Source of the DNA: Phytophthora sp. 'mugwort'
Taxonomy: Eukaryota; Oomycota; Peronosporomycetes; Peronosporales; Peronosporaceae
Length of the DNA: 64,000 bases
Direction of reading: 5' to 3'
Assembly (NCBI GenBank): GCA_033558025.1
Contig: JAUCEF010000007.1
Coordinates: forward strand, 6,138,001-6,202,000
In this document: positions 1 through 10,399 of the stretch, in pieces
How positions within the stretch are numbered: the first letter of the stretch is position 1
How the letters are laid out: the number at the start of each line of letters is the position of its first letter
Made by a program: the position numbers and the translations under genes
Notes under the pieces: model-generated
The model's input: the letters and a program-made list of their open reading frames with translations, nothing else
Told to the model about the DNA's origin: nothing
The model's database searches: none

Positions 1-1293
1 TCTGCAGAGACCTTAGGGGTTACGATAACCACAGCTAAGACTCGGGGAGTCATACGTCTTCCTCTGACGCACTACGCTACGCAGCCCGCTCCTCCTGCGA
101 AAGTCTGGAACGGTGTGCTCACTGTCGCTCAACAGCACTTTGGGGCCGACAGCACTCTAAGAATCGGAAGTAGCAGCCTCCGGGTCGGCATCACTTGATT
201 ATAACTCTTTTTAGCTGCTTGTTTAGTCTACAGATCTTGCTCGTAAGCGCGTTCAATCGTTTTCGCTTTGTTCGGCGTTCTTACGCTGCCCTTGATCGCG
301 CTCAGTCCGACGCTTTGCCGTAGCCTCCTCAATCGCTTCTTTTAGTTCAGTTTTATTTCCACCAATGGCCGCATTCGGCAAAATATTGTTTTAGCGAATG
401 AGGGCTTCCTTCGCTGGGCTCGGCAGCCAATGAGATTGCGTCTAGAATCATGTTATGGCGTGACAGACGGACGGACAAAGCGACGTTAGCGTTGAGTTTT
501 AGGACTAACCAAGCGCCGCCCGTTTGAGGGCGGTATGTGCTTGTTGGGTCCCAACCCGTTTCGCTCGTTCAAGTGCTTTTCCACTACTGAGAAAAGGTAC
601 CTATGCTTCGCTCCGGTAGTAGCGCCTCCGCACCGCTCGTAGAGGCTCGCTGCACTACTCGTCGTGTTACGATACTAAGTGAGCTCCCTACGCCTTCGGT
701 AGGAAGGGCGGGCCTTCCGGTCCCGCTATACACGAAAAGGTTAATGTCGGGGCTGCCTTCGCTTCTCTCGGAAGCAAAAAATCAGTTTTAGCCAATGGGA
801 GGCCGCCGAGAGCAGCGAGACGGCAGTATTTCGACCAATGGCAGGACGAATAAAACGTTACCGGTGTGACTGACTAACGGACGGACAGGAAACTCTGATT
901 GACAAGCGTTCTGGGCGCCCGCTCCGCGGCCGCGTGGGCAGTGGTTAGTCTTAGTAGAAAGGGTTGGGCCCGTAGGTTCGAATTAAACCGTCACGCTCGG
1001 CTTTTTTTGCAACTTCGAGCATAGTTTTTGCAGTCCGGACGGTGTGGCAGTCGATGTGATAGATGAGTGAAGTGTTGCAATCGCCGAGGGAAAGGATGTC
1101 AAAAGTGAGGCTGAGGCGACAGGGGGAGGAGTGACAGGACGGCCAGACAGGTTGCTTTTTTAGTAAGGAGGGAATGGGGTTAGATTAAATACCAATATAA
1201 AACATCGATATATTTAAAATTCCAGTCTGGGTGTGAAGGTGTTAACAGTCAGGCTCCCACATTCATTATTTTATTATTCATTTCCCACGTGTA
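1..1293. other. Gene-free left end, no recognised feature
   Basis: I see no coding region with family resemblance here. Only short chance reading frames occur. The motif acggacggacag recurs with small changes near 460-480 and 875-890, each time a short way downstream of a CCAAT-containing stretch, which may reflect an old local duplication. Nothing else is supported. Confidence 0.5.
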
Positions 1294-1722
1294 CACCATT
1301 GCACGGCGTTATTCACAGCGCCAACAATCAAATTCAAAATGTGAACGCTCGAATTCAAATGACCTTTACAAAATGATATTCATCAATGTATTCTGTATAA
1401 TAGGATACGGATGATGGCTATTCTATGCGTCCCTGAAGGAACGACTATAACGGCGCACCGAGCCGGATTCTTGGAGCTCGCTGCGGATCCTCTCTTCGCT
1501 GAAATTGTGGCGCCTGAGCTGTGCAACAGAGCGTTTTGCCACACGCTTCCCCACCATCGGCGGGCTCTCCGCTTCGAGGACATGGAAGTTGGTACTTAAT
1601 GTATCGAACGGATTCAGCAGGTATCTAAGATCTTGGAGGTAATATATCTGGCAGGTTTTTGAATTCAGCGTTCACATTTTGAATTTGATTGTTGGCGCTG
1701 TGAATAACGCCGTGCAATGGTG
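1294..1722. mobile_element. TA-flanked foldback MITE, 429 bp
   Basis: The arms 1294-1359 and 1658-1722 are inverted copies differing by one indel over about 65 bp; the outer ends read CACCATTGCACGGCG. Both ends are flanked by TA (1292-1293 and 1723-1724), the target duplication typical of Tc1/mariner or Stowaway-like elements. The interior, about 300 bp, has no transposase. This is seen directly; the superfamily assignment is inferred from the TA alone. Confidence 0.75.
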
Positions 1723-2640
1723 TAGTTTTGTGCCGTGATTGATGCGAGTGCCCCGCTATCTGGAATACTGAGCCCACCTGCGCGTGGCCGTGATTCGGGG
1801 CACCCAGCGGGAATTTGCTGCGTAACTCGCACCCTCCCTCGCAGCGCCACCACACGACCGAAAGTCATATCAGACGTCAAATGTTTTTCCGCTTCGTGGC
1901 GGGTGCGAAGCTGCCGCGCCATGACATGTTCATGATCGGCACGGTCAGTCAGGCTGTCCAGTTAATCTTTGCTCGACGAAGCTTGCTGTGCAGGATTTCG
2001 GCCAAAACTGGCTGAAAAAGAATGGAGACGTCCGCAGCGGACACAACAAGGCCCAAAAATTGAACTTTCGTGCCCTATGCGACCAGGAAGATGAAACTAG
2101 CTTCGATGGCGGATAAAACACCTCCTGACGCCGATATCGAGTTCGCGTTTACGTTGTCAATATGGTCTCGATGAAGGATTTTCTGCAGACAGAGTTGCTG
2201 ATAATGATGATGACCCTGGATGGCGACGATGAGTTAGCGCGGCACACAATATATACAATATATTCAGTGTGATCCAAGAGCTATGAGGAGGAGAACCACG
2301 ATGAAGATGGCATTAGGCCGTGTCCGATGCGCTGCCACAATCAAGAAGACACCGCCGCAGCCTCCGTAACATCCACCGGCGCGTAAGATGTGTCCTAGTC
2401 GGACAAGTCGGACGTTGTAGTGATCCAGGCCAGCGACAAAGAACTGGGTTCGTTTCTCCATACAATGATCAAGAGGTTTTTATCTAATGTAAAATCGATC
2501 AAATCATGCATATTTCCTTGCTTTCATTGGCCGTTTGGAATTAAACCTCGTGCTAGCATCATAATTTCTCAAAACGTTGCGAGCCATCCACTTGCATAGT
2601 GCCTGGCACGCCATTCAAGTGTCGGCGGGTCGAAAAAGAT
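1723..2640. other. Intergenic stretch upstream of EF-1alpha
   Basis: No recognisable gene or repeat family. Reading frames on both strands are short and without family resemblance. The last few hundred bases presumably contain the EF-1alpha promoter, but I cannot point to specific elements apart from the Inr-like site listed separately. Confidence 0.4.
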
Positions 2641-2668
2641 CCTGGGTTGGAACCTCCCTTCCGTTCTC

Positions 2669-2684
2669 CTCACTCTCAGATTCT
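2669..2684 (+). promoter_or_regulatory. Inr-like start site of EF-1alpha
   Basis: The sequence around TCACTCTCAGATTC matches about 10 of 14 positions of the oomycete initiator consensus (TCATTYYNCAWTTT), quoted from memory. It lies about 25 bases upstream of the leader intron, which would give a 5' leader of roughly 30-40 nt after splicing. The match is moderate and the exact start is inferred. Confidence 0.4.
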
Positions 2685-2695
2685 CTTTGAAGAAG

Positions 2696-2774
2696 GTAAG
2701 CTCTCGCTCCGACAGCAGACGGGACGACTCCCACCAAGACACTAATTCTCTTATCATTCTTGATCTTGCAACAG
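2696..2774 (+). other. 5'-leader intron of EF-1alpha
   Basis: A 79-bp intron precedes the start codon: donor GTAAGC at 2696, a CACTAATTC branch-like motif near 2740, a pyrimidine-rich stretch, and acceptor CAACAG ending at 2774. The ATG follows six bases later. Leader introns are common in highly expressed EF-1alpha genes of many eukaryotes and often raise expression; that role is inferred here. Confidence 0.75.
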
Positions 2775-2780
2775 TTAACC

Positions 2781-4112
2781 ATGGGCAAGGAAAAGGTTCA
2801 CATCTCGCTGGTCGTGATCGGCCACGTCGACGCCGGCAAGTCAACCACCACGGGTCACCTGATCTACAAGTGCGGTGGTATCGACAAGCGTACCATCGAG
2901 AAGTTCGAGAAGGAGGCTGCCGAGCTCGGCAAGACCTCGTTCAAGTACGCTTGGGTGCTGGACAACCTGAAGGCCGAGCGTGAGCGTGGTATCACGATCG
3001 ACATTGCTCTGTGGAAGTTTGAGTCCCCCAAGTACTTCTTCACGGTCATTGACGCTCCTGGCCACCGTGACTTCATCAAGAACATGATCACGGGCACTTC
3101 GCAGGCCGATTGCGCTATTCTGGTGGTGGCGTCGGGTGTGGGTGAGTTTGAGGCTGGTATCTCGAAGGAGGGCCAGACTCGCGAGCACGCTCTGCTTGCT
3201 TTCACCCTGGGTGTGAAGCAGATGGTTGTCGCCATCAACAAGATGGATGACTCGTCTGTGATGTACGGCCAGGCCCGTTACGAGGAGATCAAGGCTGAGG
3301 TCACGACCTACTTGAAGAAGGTGGGCTACAAGCCGGCTAAGATCCCCTTCGTGCCTATCTCGGGCTGGGAGGGTGACAACATGATTGACCGCTCCACGAA
3401 CATGCCGTGGTACAAGGGACCTTACCTTCTTGAGGCTCTTGACAACCTTAACGCCCCTAAGCGCCCGTCGGACAAGCCGCTCCGTCTGCCCCTTCAGGAT
3501 GTGTACAAGATCGGCGGTATCGGCACGGTACCGGTCGGCCGTGTAGAGACTGGTGTCATTAAGCCTGGCATGGTTGCCACGTTCGGCCCCGTTGGTCTGT
3601 CGACGGAAGTTAAGTCCGTTGAGATGCACCACGAGTCTCTGCCGGAGGCTCTCCCCGGTGATAACGTTGGCTTCAACGTCAAGAACGTGTCGGTCAAGGA
3701 GCTGCGCCGTGGTTTTGTCGCCTCGGACTCCAAGAACGACCCTGCCAAGGGCACTCAGGACTTCACCGCCCAGGTGATTGTGCTTAACCACCCCGGCCAG
3801 ATCGGCAACGGCTACTCGCCTGTGCTTGACTGCCACACGGCCCACGTTGCCTGCAAGTTCAAAGAGATTACGGAAAAGATGGACCGTCGTTCGGGCAAGG
3901 TGCTCGAGGTCGCCCCCAAGTTCGTGAAGTCGGGCGACGCCTGCATGGTTATCCTCGAGCCCTCGAAGCCTATGACTGTTGAGTCGTTCCAGGAGTACCC
4001 GCCCCTTGGCCGTTTCGCCGTGCGTGACATGCGTCAGACGGTTGCCGTCGGTGTTATCAAGTCGGTGAACAAGAAGGACCCCACTGTTAAGGGTGCCGCC
4101 AAGAAGAAATAA
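2781..4112 (+). CDS. TEF1: Translation elongation factor 1-alpha (eEF1A)
   Basis: A 443-residue GTPase that brings aminoacyl-tRNA to the ribosome. The start is the ATG in the context ACC-ATG-GGC at 2781; an in-frame TTG seven codons upstream lies partly inside the leader intron and is not used. The P-loop GHVDAGKST is at residues 14-22, DAPGHRD near 91-97 and NKMD near 153-156. The three eEF1A domains are complete and the protein ends in the usual lysine-rich tail (KKK). There are no introns in the coding part. Codon use is strongly biased to C/G-ending and a few preferred codons, as expected of a very highly expressed gene, and as a by-product the antisense strand carries a long open frame. 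No sign of damage. Confidence 0.98.
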   Translation: MGKEKVHISLVVIGHVDAGKSTTTGHLIYKCGGIDKRTIEKFEKEAAELGKTSFKYAWVLDNLKAERERGITIDIALWKFESPKYFFTVIDAPGHRDFIKNMITGTSQADCAILVVASGVGEFEAGISKEGQTREHALLAFTLGVKQMVVAINKMDDSSVMYGQARYEEIKAEVTTYLKKVGYKPAKIPFVPISGWEGDNMIDRSTNMPWYKGPYLLEALDNLNAPKRPSDKPLRLPLQDVYKIGGIGTVPVGRVETGVIKPGMVATFGPVGLSTEVKSVEMHHESLPEALPGDNVGFNVKNVSVKELRRGFVASDSKNDPAKGTQDFTAQVIVLNHPGQIGNGYSPVLDCHTAHVACKFKEITEKMDRRSGKVLEVAPKFVKSGDACMVILEPSKPMTVESFQEYPPLGRFAVRDMRQTVAVGVIKSVNKKDPTVKGAAKKK

Positions 4113-4551
4113 GTTAGTTACGCCGTACGCAGCTCTTGACACTTCTTGATGGACGGAGAGCGTCGGAGTTCTGTAGGTGGCAACGTGCACGTAGTGCTGC
4201 TTTTTTAACGGAATGAAGATGCATTTGTCGACGAAATAGTAGTCCTATCCAACTTTTTTGCCTTTTTAGCATTACGTTTCTGTTTTTAGGAGAACAACGT
4301 TCGCAATGACAACGCGGACGTTGATCAGCCATGGCATTTTATTATGATCGATGTCACCGCTGCCAGGCTAGCAGTGCCAACTCAGCAGTGTACAGTAGCA
4401 GCTGTACATCAGCAAGTAGCTCACTCAAATAGGAGCATGTACGGTACCCAGCAATCAACTTCGAAAAAAGTGGATGGCGATGGCGCAGCTCACAATCGTT
4501 TTTCCCTCGTAGCGCAGACGACACGTCTCCAGTTTCCCCTCCTTCTCGGCT
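4113..4551. other. Intergenic between EF-1alpha and ARMT1 copy A
   Basis: It holds the EF-1alpha 3' untranslated region (T-rich tracts near 4200 and 4260) and the short promoter of the next gene. A pyrimidine-rich stretch, tctccagtttcccctcc, lies just before the ATG at 4552. I see no other feature. Confidence 0.4.
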
Positions 4552-5838
4552 ATGGACGCCTCGTTGGAATTCCTTGCGCGCGTGCAACAACACGAGGAGA
4601 TTTTTACCAATGTACCCGGTTCTTTTGCCAACGAATCGTATCAGTCTCGACTGCCCGGACTGGTCCGCGACTGCGTGACTAACAACCGTGAATGGTTCTC
4701 GGACGAGCAGTGCACACGTCTGCTGCAGCTGGCGGATGACATGGTCAACGACGCCGTGATCCCGCTGCCCTCGGAGTATCCCGAGGAGTCTGCCAAGTCG
4801 CCCACCAGTGCTCAATGGGAGAGCTTGCTCAAGGGAAAAGGATACACGTGGCAGAACTCGCCCTGGTTCATGTGCGAGCAGTATATGTTCCACCTGGTCC
4901 TATTGCTGGCCGAGTACTACACGACGGGCATCGACCCTTTCCACCCGTCGAAGGTGGCGGAGTTGAAGGAGGACACGCCGTGGGCGTTGCTGCAGACGGC
5001 TGTGGGTCTGTCTGCTCAGGAGGAGGCAAGTTCTCAGAGTCACCACGACCAGCTGAAACGGTTCATGAAGTTGTGTCTGTGGGGCAACAAGGCTGATGGA
5101 TGCTACAAGGAGGTGAAGGACACGATTAGTGGCGCTGACGCATCGTTAGAGTTTGACGACGAGTTACTGCTGGTGGACCACAGTGACAAAGTAATCGTTT
5201 ATCTGGAACAGAAGGCGCGTGAGACCGATGCCAAGACGCTGGGTGTACAGTACATCAACGACAACAGCGGCACTGAGCTTCTCCTGGATTTGGCGTTGGC
5301 GGACCACTTGCTTGCTCATGGCTGGTGCGGGAAGGTAACGTTGAACGTTAAGGTTGAGCCAATGTACGTGTCAGACGCGACACCGGCGGATGTCCACGAG
5401 CACATTGCAGAGATGCAGCGCGAGACTCGCACGCCCGAAGTGCAGGCTCTGGGGAAGCGTCTGGCTGATTACGTCCAAAAAAAGCAGCTCGTCGTGCGTC
5501 CCGACATCTTTTGGAACCGCTACACTTACTACTGGGAAATGCCCACGGAGCTGCATACTCGCCTCGCTAACGAAGCAACCCTAGTGATCATCAAGGGCGA
5601 TCTCAACTACCGTCGTTTGCTGGGAGACCGTCTGTGGCCGCCATCGACGCCCGTGGAGGAAGCCGTGCCGTACTTCCCGACGGCTTTCGTGTCGTTCCGC
5701 ACGCTAAAGTCAAACCCTGTGGTGGGCATTCCTGCTGACATTGTAGAGAAGCTGGAGAAAGAGGACCTGAAATGGCGGTACAACGGCAAGCGCGGCACGA
5801 TCCAAAGCGTCCTTCCCCCTACTTCGGTTTCAGAGTAG
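4552..5838 (+). CDS. ARMT1: ARMT1/DUF89-family protein, copy A
   Basis: A 428-residue protein matching, along its length, the DUF89 subfamily III group represented by human ARMT1. That family was described both as a carboxyl methyltransferase and as a metal-dependent damage-control phosphatase acting on sugar phosphates. Visible family marks are LWGNKAD in the middle, the metal-binding D237-N238 pair in NDNSG, D275 in VSDAT (likely third ligand) and the KGDLNYRR segment at 348-355, followed by RTLK. All expected catalytic residues are present, so the gene should be functional. Its start aligns exactly with that of copy B on the opposite strand, and both proteins are 428 residues long. Parts of its sequence are almost identical to copy B and parts differ by about a quarter (see findings). 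The actual substrate is not shown by the sequence. Confidence 0.92.
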   Translation: MDASLEFLARVQQHEEIFTNVPGSFANESYQSRLPGLVRDCVTNNREWFSDEQCTRLLQLADDMVNDAVIPLPSEYPEESAKSPTSAQWESLLKGKGYTWQNSPWFMCEQYMFHLVLLLAEYYTTGIDPFHPSKVAELKEDTPWALLQTAVGLSAQEEASSQSHHDQLKRFMKLCLWGNKADGCYKEVKDTISGADASLEFDDELLLVDHSDKVIVYLEQKARETDAKTLGVQYINDNSGTELLLDLALADHLLAHGWCGKVTLNVKVEPMYVSDATPADVHEHIAEMQRETRTPEVQALGKRLADYVQKKQLVVRPDIFWNRYTYYWEMPTELHTRLANEATLVIIKGDLNYRRLLGDRLWPPSTPVEEAVPYFPTAFVSFRTLKSNPVVGIPADIVEKLEKEDLKWRYNGKRGTIQSVLPPTSVSE

Positions 5839-6094
5839 ACGACCAATGTTACCACATGTGCTTGGCTTCGCTGATCAATTTGGTAGGATAGTTACTCGAA
5901 CACTGTCTAACAAATTCACGTGATCCGTACAACTACATCGCTCAACTTGAGAGCGTTCGCCCTTGCGGATTACTATCATGTACTTCAAGTAGTACAAGTA
6001 GGATAAATGTAGTATTTACGCGCGAAGTCCCTCCCTAATGGAGCTGATTTGACAGCTCCAAGAAGCTTCTCTACGCATTACAGTGAGTATACAT

Positions 6095-7381
6095 CTACTC
6101 GAGCGTAGGCTTCAGGGCCAGGACACTCTGGATCGTGCCGCGCTTGCCGTTGAACCGCCATTTCGGGTCCTCTTTCTCCAGCTTCTCTACAATGTCAGCA
6201 GGAATGCCCACCACAGGGTTCGATTTTAACGTCCGGAATGATACGAAAGCCGTCGGGAAGTACGGCACGGCTTCCTCCACGGGCGTCGATGGCGGCCACA
6301 GACGGTCTCCCAGCAAACGACGGTAGTTGAGATCGCCCTTGATGATCACTAGGGTTGCTTCGTTAGCGAGGCGAGTATGCAGCTCCGTGGGCATTTCCCA
6401 GTAGTAAGTGTAGCGGTTCCAAAAGATGTCCGGTCGGATTATAAGCTGTCCTTTGTTAACGTAGTCGGTGAGCCGCTTGCCGAGAGCTTGCACCTCCGGC
6501 GTGCGAGCCGGGCGTTGCATTTCGACAATGTGCTCGCGCACGTCGTCCGGCGTCGCGTCCGAAACATATATCGGCTCCAGCTTCACGTTGAATGTCACCT
6601 TGCCACACCATTCGTGCTTTAGCAAATGATCAGCGAGAGCCAAATCCAGCAGAAGCTCGGTGCCACTGTTGTCGTTGATGTACTGTACACCCAGCGTCTT
6701 GGCATCGGTCTCACGCGCCTTCTGTTCCAGATAAACGATTACTTTGTCACTGTGGTCCACCAGCAGTAACTCGTCGTCAAACTCTAACGATGCGTCAGCG
6801 CCACTAATCGTGTCCTTCACCTCCTTGTAGCATCCATCAGCCTTGTTGCCCCACAGACACAACTTCATGAACCGTTTCAGCTGGTCGTGGTGACTCTGAG
6901 AACTTGCCTCCTCCTGAGCAGACAGACCCACAGCCGTCTGCAGCAACGCCCACGGCGTGTCCTCCTTCAACTCTGCCACCTTCGACGGGTGGAAAGGGTC
7001 GATGCCCGTCGTGTAGTACTCGGCCAGCAATAGGACCAGGTGGAACATATACTGCTCGCACATGAACCAGGGCGAGTTCTGCCACGTGTATCCTTTTCCC
7101 TTGAGCAAGCTCTCCCATTGAGCACTGGTGGGCGACTTGGCAGACTCCTCGGGATACTCCGAGGGCAGCGGGATCACGGCGTCGTTGACCATGTCATCCG
7201 CCAGCTGCAGCAGACGTGTGCACTGCTCGTCCGAGAACCATTCACGGTTGTTAGTCACGCAGTCGCGGACCAGTCCGGGTAATCGAGACTTATACGATTC
7301 GTTGGCGAAAGTACCGGGTATATTGGTAAAAATCTCCTCTCCAGCGTTCACGCGCGCGAGAAATTCAGCAGAGACTGCCAT
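6095..7381 (-). CDS. ARMT1: ARMT1/DUF89-family protein, copy B (inverted)
   Basis: This is the convergent partner of copy A, separated from it by 256 bp. I chose the ATG at 7381 because the 428-residue product then aligns gap-free with copy A; the open frame continues upstream to 7522 without family resemblance, and a GGTGAGT motif just before the ATG hints at an upstream spliced leader. The key residues (the DN pair, VSDAT, KGDLNYRR) are all kept. Relative to copy A it is near-identical over 6666-7279 and 6243-6430 but strongly diverged in the first 34 codons, in a block of about 78 codons around the third metal ligand, and at the end. Flanking non-coding DNA is not similar, so the duplication is old and the similarity has been refreshed. 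Confidence 0.92.
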   Translation of the reverse strand: MAVSAEFLARVNAGEEIFTNIPGTFANESYKSRLPGLVRDCVTNNREWFSDEQCTRLLQLADDMVNDAVIPLPSEYPEESAKSPTSAQWESLLKGKGYTWQNSPWFMCEQYMFHLVLLLAEYYTTGIDPFHPSKVAELKEDTPWALLQTAVGLSAQEEASSQSHHDQLKRFMKLCLWGNKADGCYKEVKDTISGADASLEFDDELLLVDHSDKVIVYLEQKARETDAKTLGVQYINDNSGTELLLDLALADHLLKHEWCGKVTFNVKLEPIYVSDATPDDVREHIVEMQRPARTPEVQALGKRLTDYVNKGQLIIRPDIFWNRYTYYWEMPTELHTRLANEATLVIIKGDLNYRRLLGDRLWPPSTPVEEAVPYFPTAFVSFRTLKSNPVVGIPADIVEKLEKEDPKWRFNGKRGTIQSVLALKPTLE

Positions 7382-7756
7382 ACAACTCACCTGATTTTTG
7401 GGAAGTATGTATTGTATACGAGTCAAATTCCGTAATGAGGCTCTTGAAACGACAAACTTCGCCGTTTTTATGAATAATCGCTCGTTTCGGCTCAATCCTC
7501 GTAATCTCATGATGGTAATCACAGGTTTAGTGTCGAAACTGCATAATCAGCAGCACCACTTGAGGCTTTCCGGAATGAAACCACCGCTTCATACTCGGTC
7601 GCTTCCGCAATCGAAGATGCGTTTGCTACTGAGTAGCGGCATTAAAAAAGAGATCATCGAGTATGCTCTTGGAGGTACACTACAAACAAAGGCTGGACAA
7701 AGGAGCCTCCTCACCATCGGTAGCAAGACGAGCTCATGGCCAATATGACGGACACA

Positions 7757-8440
7757 TTTACATGCAAGGCGCGGATGCCACAGCTGCTGTGCGACTGCTT
7801 CGCTAACGAAAGCGACCGCTTGGGCAGCCGAAAATACAAGCTCCTTTTGGAGCTAGCACATGTTGCGCCACGAGCAATATCAAGTGAAAAAAAAAAAAAA
7901 CGTACGGCTACAACGGGAACCAAGGCGAGGTTTGCGTACTGTATCCCTTGCAAGCCAGCCAGTTCTCCTGTTATTGGCTCGTGCAGAACGACGTGTGCCG
8001 GCGAGTTCGGCAAATTGTGAGAGCAGCGGGATCTCTGTTTCGTTGCCAGTACTCGAAAGTGGCGGAGCTGAAGTGAGTTCGTTGCTCCAGGGTGCACTGG
8101 GGATCTCCACGCCAGGGGATGCAATCACGAGACCACCACGACCGCTTCATGATGCTAGTCTGTGGGTGAAAGGTCGATATCCAACGATACCAAGGACGTG
8201 GGCGGGTCTTCGACGACGACCTGGTACAGCAACCAAGTGATCTCGTACAAGGAGCAGCAGACGCACGAGAGCGGAGACGCAAAACCTCTCAGTTTCGTGT
8301 ACACTCACGACAACATTTATACTGAGCTGCTGCTGGATCTGGTGATGGCGGCCCACTTGCTGACGCACAACTATTACTAGTGTGGTAAGTTAAAGTGATC
8401 TTCAACGTGAAGGCTTTATTCACCCCAGAATCAGAATTCA
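7757..8440 (+). pseudogene. Decayed third copy of the ARMT1-like gene
   Basis: In shifting frames the + strand still reads as an ARMT1-type protein. A stretch like RMPQLLCDCF..LLLELA corresponds to the N-terminal helical part, then YSKVAELK, then DHHDRFMMLVCG (family DQLKRFMKLCLWG), then VISYKEQQTHESGDAK and TELLLDL.MAAHLL just after the metal-binding loop, and finally CGK..IFNVK. Stops at about 8070, 8165 and 8378, several frameshifts and a 14-A run near 7890 show that it is dead. In the loop the family DNSG is replaced by DNIY. It lies in the same orientation as copy A and head-to-head with copy B, so three members of the family sit within 4 kb. Confidence 0.8.
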
Positions 8441-8618
8441 TACTACTGCAAAAAAGCGTGTCGAAGGCTAATCGATCTGTTGCCGCATTAAAATGTTAAT
8501 ATCACTCTCAGATTTTTGATGTTATGTGCCATTCAATATTAAAGCAACTTAAACTCGTTTGAAGTTGCTCCAACGCCACGAATCAACATGCAGTTGCACT
8601 TAAACGCTTAAGCGGAGC

Positions 8619-10399
8619 ATGGGCACGTTGGAGGTGTCGGAGGAGCCGCTGCCACACGAGTGGGAGGTGGCCATGTCGCGCTCTAAAAACATGCCGTACT
8701 ACTACAACGCGCAGACCAAGAAGGTCTACTGGGTGGACGACGAGCTGCCGCGCGGCTGGTCGCACCAGTTCGATCGCGACGGCCGCCGCTTCTACTTCCA
8801 TGTTAAGGACAAGAACGCCACCATCTCGTACGACAAGCCCGTGCTTCGCGGAGCCTCCAGCCCGCCACCGTCGCTTCCTCCAGCCAATGGCGTCATCTCT
8901 CCCGAACCGATACCCGTCCCGGCCCCGTCCTACGACAACGCTGAGTCTCCCGGCGCGCCCTCCCCGCGTGGCCACGCGCGTCCGGACTCGGGCGAGCCAC
9001 CGCGACTCGTGAGGAAGAAATCCAACTCACTTATGGATCTACTGAGCCCCGGACCCCCCGCGATAGGTGCGGAGCAAACTCAAGGTGGGCGCTAGAGCGA
9101 CTTTAGCCTAATCATGCTTTACAAAAGAGTGCCAGACTAATTTTTACTTTATATTTTGTAGAGGAGTCCCCACGCGCATCGTTGGCGCAACCGTCGAGAT
9201 CCATGCACATTTCTAACCTGGTCTCGAGTCCGGAGCGACCACAACAGAGTGGGGAGAGGGGAAATAGCAATAAGAGGCCGTACGACGCCATGATGGGAGA
9301 CTGCGACGACAACAAGGAGAAGGACCCCGACGCTGCCGCGGCGTTTTACAATCAACTGCAACGACGCGCACAAAGTGACAGAGCGGACAGTTTGTTGTTT
9401 CACATGCGCGCGCTGAACAACTGGGTCAAGTCCATCTTGATTAACGAGTACTCGCGACGCGAGGGGGATCGCGTACTGGACTTGGCGTGTGGCAAAGGTG
9501 GAGACTTGATGAAGTGGACCAAGAGAAACCTGGCGACGTATGTCGGTGTGGATATCGCGCAGAAGTCGCTGGAGGACGCCGTGGCGAGATACACTTCGTT
9601 CTCGCGAGGCGGAAGAGGAAGAGGAGGTGACCGCGACAGAAAGAAGGCAGAAGTACAGTTTATTCAGGGAGATCTTGGAGTGGTGGACTTGCTGCGCGAC
9701 GAAATGCATTGCTGGAGCGAGCACGATGGCTGGCATGACGCGGTTCCTTTGCCGACCTCAGCGGTGGGCAACTTCAATATCGTGTCGATACAGTTCTCGT
9801 TCCACTACATGTTTGGCGATGCGCAGCGCGCGAACCGCTTCTTTTCCACTGTACACGAGCTACTCGCTGATGGCGGTGTGCTAATCGCGACGACAGTTGA
9901 TCCGAATAAGCTATTGATGAAGTACTACCAGGGCCTGCGGCCACCTGAGAAGGAAAAAGAAGACCAGGCGATGAACAAGCCTGACGTGAGTATTGCGGAT
10001 GAGAAGGAGCGCGAGGTGTGCTGTATCCGTTTTGACGCAGCCGCGCGTGCCCAGTTGTCAGGACCTGGTGCTGTTGCCGAAGGATCTTTTGGGCTGCGTT
10101 ACAACTTCACTCTGCGTGATCTCGTAGAGGATGACGCTGAAGGTGGTGGAGGCCAGGCTGTAAACCTTCCAGAGTACCTGGTACCAGACGATCTGCTGGC
10201 TAAACTCCTGCGCGAGCATGGCTTCGAGCTGATACTGAAGCAGAATTTCCACCGCTTTATCCAGCAGCGGAAGGATCAGGATCGCAATCGCACGCTGCTC
10301 GAAAAGATGCACGTGACGAACATCCGAGGCTCTATCTCGGACGCTGAATGGGAAATTGCTGGTCTCTATCAGGTTCTCGCTTTTAAAAAGTCATACTAA
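8619..10399 (+). CDS. RNMT: mRNA cap guanine-N7 methyltransferase with N-terminal WW-like domains
   Basis: Two exons, 8619-9084 and 9162-10399, join in phase across a 77-bp intron (AG|GTGGGC donor, GACTAAT branch, TTTTGTAG acceptor) to give 567 residues. The C-terminal part is the RNMT/Abd1 enzyme that methylates the guanosine cap on nascent mRNA using S-adenosylmethionine. Motif I LDLACGKGGD lies near residue 260, followed by YVGVDIA, the motif-IV-like QFSFHYMF and a GGVLIATT strand. The N terminus has two WW-like modules: residues 12-44 (W15, the YYYN core, W38) and 44-74 (W47, FYFH core, Y71 in place of the second Trp, then DKP). A low-complexity Pro/Ser linker joins the two parts. WW domains often bind proline-rich or phospho-Ser-Pro targets such as the Pol II tail, so the module may recruit the enzyme to transcribing polymerase; this is inference. 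Confidence 0.93.

Noticed and set aside
2841..4190. 449-codon open frame antisense to EF-1alpha
   Set aside because: It is the complement of a strongly codon-biased gene; the sense protein is a full-length eEF1A and the antisense frame has no family resemblance.
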